64,000 bases of DNA from Diplolepis rosae. Taxonomy: Eukaryota; Arthropoda; Insecta; Hymenoptera; Diplolepididae. The stretch's first letter is position 1. The number at the start of each line of letters is the position of its first letter. The stretch is from contig JAPYXD010000701.1 of NCBI GenBank assembly GCA_030998225.1, forward strand, positions 7,982,501 through 8,046,500, read 5' to 3'. The position numbers and the translations under genes were made by a program. The notes under the pieces were generated by a model. The model was not told the DNA's origin. It searched no databases and worked only from the letters and a program-made list of their open reading frames with translations. Positions 28,241-39,841 of this stretch are shown in pieces.

Positions 28241-28987
28241 CAGTTTTTCTGGACCTTAAAGTCAACTAAGAATATCAACAATATTGAATATTATAAATTA
28301 TATTTCTATTCTTAAAGTGCATAAAAATCGAGTATATTGAAGTACTTCAGAGCATTATATCGTCAAGAAACAAAACAAAAAAGGCATGTCACAAAGTTTA
28401 TAAGAATCTATGTGCTCCAAAAATGATCTTTCGCTAGAATAACTTTTTAAATTATAATTTGAAATAAAATTAGTATGTATAAGTATTGTTTAAAATGAAA
28501 ATTTAAAAATATAAATATATTCAAAAATAAAACCTTGAATCCAAAGCCTGAGAAAAAGGTTAAAATGATCGATCATAAGGTCTCAAAATATTTGTCAACA
28601 ACTGTGCTTTGTTTTGTATCCTAACAAATAATTTGTAAATATCTACAAATTTAGACTATCAATACAAGTTTTGGAGTAATTTTGTGGAATAAATTACCCT
28701 CAATGCCAGTTAACCTCATTTGACAATAAAAGGAATTGATCCCCATTTATAATATTTCTAATCCAAATCACCAATAATCATAACACGAAAACGTGCGAGT
28801 GACAATGAGATTAGTAACTAATAGACACAAGAAGCTTTCACTTTACGTTCTCCTTCTACAATCCAGATGCGTAAAAATATACGACAATCGATATCAAGAT
28901 AACAATATTGGAGCACGACCATAGTGAAATAAAGCAAGATTTCAACATTTCTTTTTATCGCAGTTATCGATTAAACAATGTATGTAC

Positions 28988-29200
28988 CTGTGCATCGCAT
29001 TCTCGGTAGACGGCATTGACTCTTTACGTATCCGTCGACGCCGCTACGATCGCCTTGCATCCATCCAAGGAATCTTCTTTCATCAGTTTTCAGGTACAAG
29101 CACAATAGAAAAACAACACTGGGATTTATTCATTTAATCACATAATACACCCGAGAAAAGGCGACTTAGTTTATAAGGCTTCACAGTGTGTTTTCTCTTG
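28988..29200 (-). promoter_or_regulatory. Probable non-coding first exon and promoter of wallenda
   Basis: On the minus strand a good donor (CACAG|GTACAT) lies at 28988/28987. The sequence upstream of it is unusually GC-rich for the window (GTAGCGGCGTCGACGGATAC). Further upstream, near 29270, AAAATGGCG resembles a YY1 site. The link to the exon at 24868 is inferred from position and strand; the upstream limit is unknown. Confidence 0.45.
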
Positions 29201-31998
29201 GGTCTCTACCCATCACTTGATGTTCACGAAAACAACCCCGAGAGCGTCCACTGGCGACTATCTCAAAATGGCGTGCGCCATCGTGCAGTCCCTCGAAACG
29301 CCAGAGTGCGACTGTATTTGTGTATACGTGCGTGGGCGAGCGGGGGTACGTTAGAGAGGCTAGAAATATAGTGATATGGACTATAGTGCTGTAATATTCT
29401 ACAGTACGACATAAAATACAGTATGATAGAATGGTCAGGTTGAGAGCATACTTATACTATAGAGTTTTAGACCCTTTGTCTTACCAGAATCACAGGCGCC
29501 ATCCAAAGAACGCAGTGGATTTTCAAAATGGAATTTTTTAAAATTATAGCTATATTCAAAATTTAAAAGCTACTGGTGATATGAACATTTTTTATCAAAA
29601 ACTGTGTAAAGGATATGGCGTAATTATAAACTCATTTTAAGAATTCAAGTTTCAGTCCAGATATATTTCGATTAAAATGAATAAATTTTGTACATAATAT
29701 TGTATTTTCTAATTTTACTGTTCTCACTGTTCTAAGGAACGTCAGAGGCAGGATTTGGGAGCTTCTTTAAAATTCTATAAACTGTCCTTAATGTCTTTAA
29801 GCATCTTAAATTCCTAAGATCTTTACCTGCCTTTGGAGGCACAGGTGCGATTCTTGGAGACAAGCAAACCATCTTTACCCAAAATTGTTAAAAGTCTTAA
29901 CCTGTGAGGTATTTATTTCTGTTATGTAGAATATAAACTATACAAAGTTTCAATTTAAAAAGTTTATAAAATAAAATACTTTAAAAAATCTAATTTTATG
30001 ACTATTAAAAAACATGAAATTATCTACGTATAGTCTAAAGAAAGAAAATTTATAGCAAGCGATCAAGAGAGTAAACACGTTTTGTTATATACAATGCGTG
30101 TTACTGCTGATTCGATCTCATCTCTAGACTTCCTGGCGTCCTGCATTGTGATTGTATTTTTAATTCTGTTTTACAAACATTGCAGGAATATTATTTCAAT
30201 ATTCAATGAAAGTGTAAAGAAAATCATTGAAAACTAAATCTAATTCATAAAATATAAAACCCATTTTATTTTTATTTTTAGATCTCAGAACTTATAGTTC
30301 AGTCTTTTCAATTATATTATTGAATTAAATAATGCAACGCAAGTAATCAAAATGTAAAAAATCTAAGTAATTCGTTTAAGCAAATTGAAGTTCCACGTAA
30401 TTATCAGATTCTTACTCTCTTAGGGATATACTTATAGCATACTAATATACTATTATTACACTATATACTAATATTTCAATATTTTATTTTATTTCAGGAG
30501 AATGAAAATAATATAATTTTGGAGCAAAAGCTTACAAACATTTAGAGGGATAGAATTTTCCTCCACTTCTAGGAACAATTTTTCATAATTTCTATGTAAG
30601 TGTTCAAAAGTTTTGATTTTTTCTTTACTGTGATTACATAATCAATTGATTCTGTCTTAGGATCTGCTTGTAAATCTTCGCACAAGCGTAGAGTCGCCAA
30701 GATAAAAAGCAATGGATAAACCAGACAAGCAGGTTGCTAGGTTTTATTTTTCTCTTCCTTTTCCTAGTGCAGACCTACAAACCACCTTCTACTTTGCTCC
30801 ATTATATTATACCATCGGTCCCTTCTTTATATCTTCCTCATTTAGTTTTCTTTGCACACCTGCAAATTCTACTGCGCAGAGAGGTCTGTCAGCGGTCGAT
30901 TCTTCTGTGACGTCACAACCACCCTACGACGATCCCAGCAATCAACTTTCAAGGTCTACGTCTAGATTTACAGCTATAGCATCCACCGAAAATAAGAGTT
31001 TGCCCTTTGCTCTGTGGACAAATTTCTAAGCAATTGAATCCCTTGAAAGCTGGTGATTCAAGATTAAAAAGAAAAACTGGTTACGTTAGGAATTTTTTGT
31101 TTGCTTAGGTTTTTGAGTTTACATTCATCCTTTTATTTTAGAAGGGAGCAAAATATTATTTACTTTTAGTTGAAAAAAGACGTTTAGATAAATTTTAATT
31201 TGATACGGTGGCATAGTTCATTCAGAGCTGGGTTAAAAGAAACAAACAGATTTAAGGGGTTGATAATGCTGATATGGGAGAAGGATGTCAAATTATGTAA
31301 TCTTGGTAAGCTGCCAAAAGAAAGTCTTCTTCCAAGAATTCGTAGGGGTATAGACATTATCGCATCGATCGTTACTTCCTTCTAGGAATTCACTCTTTAT
31401 TTTGGCAAACAGAGCACTTTTGCTTATTTCTTAGTGGTTCTCACAAATCAAATTGGATAGTAAATTTTTTTCAAGATGGTTGAAATTATTTTGACTCAGG
31501 CTAAATTTATTTTTGCTTCTAACTATATTCATTAAAAATAATATATATAGATTTTAGAGAATTTCTAAAGATTGTATTGAAATTTGGAGCATTTATACAA
31601 TTTTTATTTTGAACAAACTCATTGAATCCATAAACTCATCGGAATCAACATTGAATTTTTTTAATTTTGATTAATATTGAGTAAAAAAATAATCCTTGCT
31701 TGATAACTATTTTGCTGACGGAAAGTAAGTTAAACCTTTGATTTACTAGTGGCATCTTCACTTTCCCGAGCTAACTATGAAGTTAACTTTGTATTCCAAT
31801 CTTATCGACTCCTGTTTTTCGATTAATTTTCTTCAATTTTTGAGAATGATTAATCAAAAAATTGTGTTTTTTTTTACAAAATTTGTACTATATGCAAAAA
31901 TATATACAATTGTAGAATTAAAATCTATAATTAATTTCAAGAGTTCATAATGGCAAAAATCACAGCTATCGTTGAAAAATACATTAATTACACATTTT
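29201..31998. other. Intergenic region upstream of wallenda and downstream of delta-tubulin
   Basis: No supported coding exon. A perfect CRE palindrome TGACGTCA is at 30909-30916 inside an open frame (30712-31029) that has no recognisable domain. The last few hundred bases are probably the delta-tubulin 3' UTR and flank. Confidence 0.4.
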
Positions 31999-33330
31999 CT
32001 AACTTTTATCTAATTCACTGTAGGTTTTGACAATATTCTCAACTCTGGCAAAAGATTTGAGGAAGTCATCTTCCTCTAAACCGAACTTTTTGTACTGATG
32101 CAAAAATGCAGCATGAGTGTACATTTTCCACGCTTTGTCTACAATAATATCCAGGGGTCGATGAATCTGAGAATTATTAGTGATAAGTGCCACGAACTTG
32201 TCCTGATTCAGAAGCCGGTGTTTTTGATTGAAATGTGTAAATCGATCAGTTTCTGAAATCCAGTTCAGGTATAAATCTTCCTTCTTCAAAGCGTCGCAAA
32301 TTATTGGATCATCCGTAAGCGATGTCCCTCGAGTAATTAAAACATTCGAAATAGATTTACAATATTTATAAGAGCTTCTATCGCTTGGGGCATGGGACAG
32401 TTTTTTGGTTTCTGCATCGACTAGTTCATAATTCATGGATCTAACTCTTAAAGTTTGTTTCAAATGACGAATATGCGAGTGCCATTTATAAGAAGATTCA
32501 TAGGCGGAACAATTTGATGCAATATAAGGAACACTTTTAACAGAAGCTAATTTATAGTTGGGATGAGGTGCTATCAGAGAAACAAGTGCACTAGGATTGA
32601 TATAATTCTCCATTGGTTGTAAAACTGCGGCGAGCTTTCTAGAAATAATCTCATTGATGTCCCCCAACTTAGCCCCAAAATTTTTCAACACACTGGTGCA
32701 TATCGAGTGGATCTGTTCATTCTCGAATAAAAAATCAACATCGCACATTTCGCTAAATTTAGCTAATGTTAATAAAGTGTTATAATTTTGAGTTCCAACT
32801 TCACCGGAAGTAAAAGGCAAGATTGTGGCTCCTATGAGAGTTTTCGTGGGAAATTCTTCTCGAAGAAGTTCTACAAAGTGACTGCCAACTCCTGATCCTG
32901 TGCCACCTGCAGAACTGAGAAGTAATAATATTCCTTCTAGTCGATCTGCTCGTTCTGACTCCTTTCTGATAGCCTCAAGGGTTTCTTCCTTGAATTGTGG
33001 ACCTTTAATCAGGTATCCATAAGCCCAATTGTTAGCAGAGCCTCCGCCGGCTTGGCAAATTAAATTCTGTGGTCGATACGTCCATTTAAAATCAGTTTGT
33101 TTGCAAATTTTCCTTACGACCTTTTGTTCTGTGTCAATGAGAATCGCTCTGGCGAGACGTTTCCCTTCTTTGGTGATACCTTCAAACCATTTCTCGAACG
33201 CAGACTCTGCGTAGCGGTAATTAATTTCACGAGGTACGGTTTTGTCTCGAGAATCAATATCAGACGATAGTAATGAAAATAAACTGTGGCCTAGTTGGTT
33301 TCCGCATTGTCCAAATTGAATTGTTAACAT
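31999..33330 (-). CDS. TUBD1: Delta-tubulin
   Basis: One uninterrupted reading frame of 443 residues (human TUBD1 453). The start MLTIQFGQCGNQLGHSLFS gives the tubulin N-terminal nucleotide motif GQCGNQ. The tubulin signature loop reads SAGGTGSGVG near residue 140. NNWAYGY, TGEVGTQNYN, and the C-terminal KAWKMYTHAAFLHQYKKFG and EEDDFLKSF segments match delta- rather than alpha-, beta- or gamma-tubulin. The C-terminus lacks the acidic glutamate tail of alpha and beta forms. Delta-tubulin is needed for triplet microtubules of centrioles and basal bodies. A 3' splice site (TTCCAG) 22 nt upstream of the ATG suggests a separate non-coding leader exon. The gene is head to head with PGRP-LC. Confidence 0.95.
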   Translation of the reverse strand: MLTIQFGQCGNQLGHSLFSLLSSDIDSRDKTVPREINYRYAESAFEKWFEGITKEGKRLARAILIDTEQKVVRKICKQTDFKWTYRPQNLICQAGGGSANNWAYGYLIKGPQFKEETLEAIRKESERADRLEGILLLLSSAGGTGSGVGSHFVELLREEFPTKTLIGATILPFTSGEVGTQNYNTLLTLAKFSEMCDVDFLFENEQIHSICTSVLKNFGAKLGDINEIISRKLAAVLQPMENYINPSALVSLIAPHPNYKLASVKSVPYIASNCSAYESSYKWHSHIRHLKQTLRVRSMNYELVDAETKKLSHAPSDRSSYKYCKSISNVLITRGTSLTDDPIICDALKKEDLYLNWISETDRFTHFNQKHRLLNQDKFVALITNNSQIHRPLDIIVDKAWKMYTHAAFLHQYKKFGLEEDDFLKSFARVENIVKTYSELDKS

Positions 33331-35716
33331 AACGTTATTCCTTGCGATATTTTCTGGAAGGGAAATATCAAAATATTCATCATTTAGAGTCTGATATTAT
33401 GGATTTTTTCAAACTGGTAAGACGAATTTCTAGATTAGAATTGTATATCCTTTTTTTAAATAATCAACTATCAAACTTTTAAAAATAAATAATTAAAATT
33501 GATTATAAATATTTTGTAAATACTTTCGAAGAATGAATAATGGATTCTAACCTAAAAAAGCTTGCAACAGTCTGTAAAAATGTCAATACTATGGATTGGA
33601 AAACAATTTTGAAATAATGATTCTTTAAAAATTGAGAATTAAAAATAGTTTTCAAATAAACGGTTCATTATTGATAATTTCTTACAGGGTTGTTGATAAT
33701 CTTGCCAAGCACATGTCCCAATTATTGTTTATGGAGCTAGGATTTGATTTTCAAGAGGTTTTTCTTGTTATCTGAAAAAAATAAAAGATAGAATATTTAC
33801 TTTTTCATAAATAATGAGATGCTTACAAGTTCTTTTTTTACTTTAATTCTGTTTACCTAATATACAGTAGTAATTAAAGTTGAATAATTTCTGGACGATC
33901 GATAAAAAGAGTTTATAACGTGTAAAAAATTTATAGCAAGGAAATATTGTTTGTTACTAAAATACAGTATGAAAAGAATAATAAAGCTAATGAAAATAAC
34001 ATTTGTATAAAAATAACCTCAAAACTGGAGCTTACATGTGTTTATCAACAAATGTCAAAAAATAGTCTTCCCCTCGTGTGATTTCGGTAAAAAGAGCAGA
34101 CGACGTACTGGGCGGGAAAATCAAAATTTAAATTTAAAATCACCCAATGTTTGGGTACTTATTATTTAGTCAATTTTATTCTGGTTAAATTTTATTGATT
34201 CAGCAAAAATGTTTTTACAATTTTATTAAATTCGTTCTGATCAGTAATCCAATACACAATAGTTTGCATAGTAATTCAAACTTTATAATAAAAATTGTAT
34301 TTTGAAAATTTTAACTAAAAAAGAAGAATCTTGTGTTTCAATCCAACATTAGAAAAATATAGAGAAAAATATTTTAAATAAATTAAATTATGATTTTTTA
34401 ATTGATTTTTCAAACGTTCTTTAAAACTGATATTTACTTTTCAAGATGCTGGAAACAAATATACATGTGTTTTAACTGCTCTAAAGAAGATGTTACACAT
34501 TATCTCCTTTATGGTATTTTAAATGCTCAAATTTCACAAATGGTCAATATCTCAGATATGTGATATCTGATAATTTATTTACATATACATATAATGTGAT
34601 ATATTTTGGACGAATAAAATTTTGGGAATTAAAAAATCTCAATTTGATCCAATATTGTTTAACATACTTCTTTTTTTCTGAAATTCTAAAAATATTGTAA
34701 AACTTAAAAACATGATTTTAAATTTGGAAATATTTTTTGTGAAAAATGGAAAAATCGTTCTTTTCTTCACAGAAAATATCACTAAGTTCAAAACCTTAAT
34801 TGAAAATTCCATTTTATTCAAAAGTGACGTTAAAATTAATAAATTCTAAATTACAGGTTGAGTAAGTTAATACAGTAGAATTCCGTTATCACGTTTTAGT
34901 GATATACTTTTCCGATGATCGATATAATTGACTGAAAAGATTTAGGTAAATATTAGTTTATGAAAAACATGAGTAACTTCCTAAAATAAATATTGAAGAA
35001 GCTGAAAATTACATGAAAAAATCTCAATGCCAATATTCTCATCACGATTAAAAATTGTATAAAATTTAAAGATTGCACTTGAACGTGTACAGATTTAAAT
35101 AGTATCAAGATTCAGGAGTGGGAACGAATAATTTTCTCAAGCGAGGTTGAAACAAAATGTATAGAACAGACACCTACCAGTTCTCGATGAAAAGTTACCA
35201 GTGACAGTTGCGTTCGCGATTATCGTGCTAATTATCTGATATACGATGATTCACAAGAACACAACTTTCCATAAACACACACAAATTTATTAAAAATAAT
35301 CCAACAGAAATAAGTGAACCAAAAAAAAAAGATAAATTAGAAAGTTGCAGTCTTCAAGTAAATAAATATAAGTAAAGATAACATGAAAAAAATACATGCT
35401 TGGAACAAAGTGCAGTGAATGATACATCATTCTCCCAGAAGTCTCTGCGAATTAAAGGAAACTGGTTTCTAAATGTCGACTTAATTTCCAACTAATAATC
35501 AATTAAAAAATGGCCATTTTTTAAGATGAATTTTCTACCTACAGTAACTTTTTTCTGGGAAATGGTTGCTGTAAAAGAGCAATTTATTAATTAGAAGTCG
35601 TTTATGTAACTTTTATTTAAATCCAAGGGCGAAAGTGGAACTTAATTTTGAAAATGATCTGGAAGAGGTGAAATTTTTAAATATGTTTGAATAATTGAGT
35701 GAACAGGTATAAAACT
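33331..35716. promoter_or_regulatory. Divergent upstream region of delta-tubulin and PGRP-LC
   Basis: Mostly AT-rich with no coding exon. A GGGCGGGAAAA element at 34110-34120 resembles an E2F site (TTTCCCGCC on the minus strand) about 0.8 kb from the delta-tubulin start. No other element is convincing. Confidence 0.35.
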
Positions 35717-37339
35717 ATGGTAACTTTGATCCAGGATTACCTTCAGCAGCATCAAAAGGGTCAGGATGAAGGGCACATTCAATATGCAGGACATTATTCA
35801 AAAAAGACTGAGGATGATGATCAGCCAGTTTGTGAAAGATTGGAGATAACTACAAGTAGAGAAAATGCCATTTGTAATGAAAATTATAATAGCCATTGTG
35901 TAGATATCGAGAGCTACTGTGAATCAACACAGAGTAGTGACGTGGATGAAGATTTGGAAGATGATGATCTTCAGAATAGAGGATGGGTATCAGAAATCCC
36001 TAGGAATGGTCAAAGTTGTGAAATTGAAACCGCGAATGGACTTCCTTTACCTACAGTAGAACCTCCAAATTTTGGTGATGTTGTTATAAAAAATTCGAAC
36101 GCAGTTCATTTGGGGAGCAAAACGTTTTATAAAGGTCCTGTGACTATTAAACAGTTTGTTTATACTAATTCTGAAGTTAAAAAAGAGGGAGATGTGGAGG
36201 AAGAAAATAAAGAGGATTCAGTGCCGAACCAAAATAGTCCTGACTCTGAAGCGTCACTTCGGACACGTCAGAATATTAATAAAAGTAAAATTTTGTTGTT
36301 GTTTATGAGTGAATTATATAGTTTTGATTTTTTCTATTTGAAGCAATTTAAACATGAACTATTTTATACTTATTTGGATATGAGATTAAATAATTTAAAG
36401 AGTTTAGAGCACTTGAGGTTTCAAATATAAAAATTTCTAAACTTTCAAAATAAAAATATCATTAAAAATACTTTTAAAAAGTTAGTAAATGGCGGAAAAG
36501 ATTAAAACGGACGTAGATAATTTTTAATTTGGATAATTGTAAAAGTTTCAAAGCTCTTTTAAAATCTGTTTGTTGTGTTGGGGAAATCCCAAGAAAGCGG
36601 AAAATTGAGGCAATATATTTATCATTTTTGATATCGATGGTTGATTTCTTGTCTATATTAAACTTCAGATTGATTAAATTCTGATCTTCCTTAAAAATTT
36701 CAATAGCATTTTTGACGTTTATCTGAAATTGAACTCATTTTAATATTTATATTTTTTTAATAAACTTTCCGAACAGAAAATATGTGTTTATATACGTAAA
36801 ATAATTTGTATTTTCCACTTACCGAACCCTTGCTTTTCTTATTTTATTTTAATTACATTTTTTTATTACAAAAATTAAAATTTATTGACGATAAATATCT
36901 TTCGGTGTAAATTTAAATGTTGTTTTGAAGGAAACAACCAAAGTTACTTTGAGATTAAATCATGATTTTTTCTATAAATATATTCATTAATATAAAAAAT
37001 AAATTCATTTACATATATTTCAAATAATTCTAACTTTATTGATTTTAGTTTTTTTGTTTATCAGGTTCAAAAACAATATCAGACATATAGTTATTTATTT
37101 ATTTATTATTACATTATATAGTATTTATTTATTTATGGCCGTTGAAATTTTCACTTAATATAAATAAATAGTTATTATTGCAGTAAAACAGTGGTTATTA
37201 AAATGGAAGTGTGCTGCTTTTTTTTGCACTACAATTTTGATGCTAGTCGCAATAATTATCACTATTGTAATGACATCAGGAAAAAACACGCCATCACTGC
37301 CCGTTTATCCGGAAATTCCAGATTCATCTGTTGGTGGAG
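35717..37339 (+). CDS. PGRP-LC: PGRP-LC-like immune receptor, cytoplasmic and transmembrane exons only
   Basis: Exon 1, 35717-36284, encodes an acidic cytoplasmic region ending with a RHIM-like segment around VHLGSKTFYKGPVTIKQFVY. This corresponds to the VTFGDKHFYEGPVTIQQF segment of Drosophila PGRP-LC, which recruits adaptors of the Imd pathway. Exon 2, 37184-37339, joins in frame (NKIKQW) and gives a membrane anchor, CAAFFCTTILMLVAIIITIV, then a short stalk ending SVGG at a donor (GGAG|GTTTGT). Drosophila has NIGGG at the same point, just before its peptidoglycan-binding domain. That extracellular amidase-fold domain is not found downstream in this window, so the gene is incomplete here: its exons lie beyond 64 kb, or were lost, or are missing from the assembly. 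The ATG at 35717 is the first good in-frame start. Confidence 0.82.
36580..36590. promoter_or_regulatory. Perfect kappaB-type site in the PGRP-LC intron
   Basis: GGGGAAATCCC fits the NF-kappaB/Relish consensus GGGRNWYYCC exactly. It lies 300 bp into the intron that separates the cytoplasmic and membrane exons. Function is inferred only. Confidence 0.4.
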
Positions 37340-38089
37340 GTTTGTAAAACTGTCTTAATAATAATATTAAGATATTTCAATATTCCAATCTTTATCAGAT
37401 TATCTTTTTATATTTTAGAGAAATTTTCCAATTTCAGTAATACATTTATTTATAGTATATTTATTTATATACATAACAATACATTTTATTCATATGTCTA
37501 TCAAATTTCATCAGTATAACTTCAAAGGTTTAATCCCATTCAATTCTCGAAAAAGCGATTTTTTCGACCCAACAAAGTATAAAGAAATTACTGGTTGAAA
37601 TTGCTACTTTTTCTATTTTATTAATTTTATTATTCAATTAAATTTCTTTTGCATAATAAAACATATTTTCCCAAATAAAATTTTTTAAATAAATGCTTCT
37701 CTATTGCAGACGTTGAAAAATAAGATTGCTTCCCATACATTAATTACCATAATACAAAATTTTAGTGCTCTTATTCAATACATAATATTAGAGAAAATTT
37801 TTTGGTAATAATTACTCAACTGTATGTCAAAATTCATTAAAGTTTTTTCAACTTTACTCTTTAAATAATAGAATTTTAAGAAATGGTGGCTCATATTCTT
37901 CTCTAAACAATATAGAAAGACTTCACCGTCTTAACTTTTTAAATTAATCTCTCATTTTCTCACTACAGCTGTTTGTTTATAAAACTTAATTCATTTTTCA
38001 ACATTTCTGATTAATAGTTAAAAAATCAGAGATTACTTTTTCTTTTGGTCAGGAAAGATAGAAAATGCATTTAAGCACGTTGTGTAGGA
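37340..38089 (+). other. Sequence downstream of the PGRP-LC membrane exon
   Basis: AT-rich, presumably intron. It shows no peptidoglycan-recognition motif (no WGA, GYNF or GRGW words) in any frame I read. Confidence 0.45.
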
Positions 38090-38460
38090 CTCCGCCGAAG
38101 CAAAACCCACTAAACTCAAGACTCCCCTGCTTTCCTACCAGCCCATGACCCCGGAACCGCATTAGCTTTAAACTTCAGGGTCACGTTCTGTAGATGCTCT
38201 ACACCGAGCCTTGGCGTCCTTATTTACTGCCAGCTTGGATTCATACGCGGCCTCTCGAAGGCTTCTTCGAGACACCTCCAGCAATTCCTGCTTCGATCAG
38301 ATCCCGACAGACCGCTGCCATATGACCGAAGCGAAGGTACCGGCCCGTCACCGTTTTCCTGCGGATTCTGCAGGAGACCCACCCAATCTTAATGTGGGTC
38401 GCCTTGAGTAATTTCAGGGCCTACGTCTCCTCCAAACGAACATACACCTTTCCGTTACAT
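38090..38460 (-). mobile_element. Degenerate LINE fragment with gag-type zinc knuckles (R1-clade-like)
   Basis: On the minus strand IKIGWVSCRIRR, then RYLRFGHMAAVC, then GSDRSRNCWRCLEEAF can be read with frame changes. This reproduces the order of CCHC knuckles in the gag of R1-like non-LTR retrotransposons (VGWVxCRIR, RCFRCxxxGHxxxxC, GPDRSxxCWRCGEEGH), with several cysteines lost. The piece is much richer in G+C than its surroundings. No reverse transcriptase is attached. Confidence 0.65.
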
Positions 38461-38811
38461 CCGAAGACTCTCTTGGTTAGAGACTTTTTAAAATTTTTAA
38501 ATACTTTTTATTCAATATACTGAAATGAAATTTCTCCTCGTATACCGAAATCACACGAAATGGACAATTGTAAAAGTCGCCGTCACAGTCAACAAGGAAA
38601 AAATCTCCTGTTCCAATGGGCGCTGTAGACAGTAGCCTAAGGCTGCTTCACACTCCTGCACTTAAGTTGCTTGTTCGCTTTGCACAAATAAGGAGGGAAT
38701 TTTGAAATGCATAATATAATATATAATTAACCACTTTATGTAACACCTTAAAAAAAAATTAAGATCGTTCTTTCTTAAAAATTAAAAAAACTTCGCAGTC
38801 AAAAAAAAATT
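38461..38811. other. Spacer between LINE fragment and satellite
   Basis: Short AT-rich and mixed sequence. No feature recognised. Confidence 0.4.
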
Positions 38812-39625
38812 CCACTTGTGCCGTTTTTGCGACTTTGGCCCATTGTAAGTTCTGTTTGATTGGGTCGAGGTACTTGGGAAGGTGTTCAGGTCAAAGCTGT
38901 AAGTCTCGAGAGTCAGCTGGAACTCAGTACATGCCGATCTTTGGCATAGATGGATCAGCATCGTCGCTGAAGCCGTAGTACCCACTTGTCTCATTTTCAC
39001 CACTTTGGCTTATTGTAAGTCCTGTCTGGTTGGGTTGAGGTGCTTGGGAAGGTACTCAGTTCAAAGCTTTAAGCCTCGAGAGTCAGGTGGAACTCAGTAA
39101 AGGTAGATATCTGGTATAGATAGATCAGCATAGTCGCTGATGCCGTAGTACCCACTTGTCTCATTTTCGCCACTTTGGCCCATTGTAAGTTCTGTTTGGT
39201 TTGGTCGAGGTGCTCGGAAAGGTGCTCAGGTCAAAGCTGTAAGTCTCGAGAGTTTGCTGGAACTCAGTACATGCCGCTCTTTGGTAAAGATCGCTTAGGA
39301 CAGTCGCTAGAGAGGTAGGACCCACTTGTCTCAGTTTCGCGACTTTGGCCCATTGTAAGTCCTGTCTGGTTGGGTTGAGGTGCTTGGGAAGGTACTCAGT
39401 TCAAAGCTTTAAGCCTCGAGAGTCAGGTGGAACTCAGTAAAGGTAGATATCTGGTATAGATAGATCAGCATAGTCGCTGAAGCCGTAGTACCCACTTGTC
39501 CCGTTGTAAGTTCTGTTTGGTTGGGTCGAGGTGCTCGGAAAGGTGCTCAGGTCAAAGCTGTAAGTCTCGAGAGTTCGCTGAAACTGAGTAGAGGTAGATA
39601 TCTGGTACAGATCGATCAGCATATA
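38812..39625. repeat. Five-copy 170-bp tandem satellite with alternating monomer types
   Basis: CCCACTTGTC-type starts occur at 38812, 38981, 39151, 39321 and 39491, so the period is 169-170 bp. Copies 1, 3 and the start of 5 share GTAAGTTCTGTTTG and AAAGCTGTAAGTCTCGAGAG. Copies 2 and 4 share GTAAGTCCTGTCTGG and AAAGCTTTAAGCCTCGAGAG and are nearly identical to each other. This is an A-B-A-B-A order with a 340-bp higher-order period. Copy 5 lacks about 25 bp near its start and ends like type B. Since 170 is not a multiple of three, the open frames seen in it are not a coding repeat. Confidence 0.9.
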
Positions 39626-39841
39626 CCTATCCTTTGACTGAAACAAAATAAAAATTTCTTCGCAAAAAACATTTACCAGTATCCAGTGAGGGAAAGAAGA
39701 TTACCCTTACCTGAACTTAATAATTTAAATACGAAAGAGAATGAGTGAAATGTCTTTTCTCACCCATTACCAAAAGATAATTGCTCGTATCTAATAAAAT
39801 TCTAGACCCTCTGTTTATTAAAAATGTATAATCACTTTCTA

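Larger units (their letters stand above)
24869..28987 (-). other. Probable 5'-UTR intron of wallenda
   Basis: AT-rich and without recognised coding exons. It holds a direct repeat and a hammerhead-like motif near 27950-28240, and a perfect 9-bp hairpin GGAATGTGA/TCACATTCC at 25900-25920. Open frames at 25119-25418 and 27713-28048 show no known domain. Confidence 0.4.

Noticed and set aside
30712..31029. 105-residue open frame with a CRE palindrome inside
   Set aside because: No domain, no conserved motif and no upstream signals; kept only as a note on the CRE site.
38812..39625. CRISPR-like array
   Set aside because: Adjacent 170-bp units without unique spacers in a eukaryotic genome: this is a satellite.
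38782..39646. Two similar minus-strand open frames suggesting a repeat protein
   Set aside because: They arise from the 170-bp satellite, whose period is not a multiple of three, so the frame cannot persist across units.
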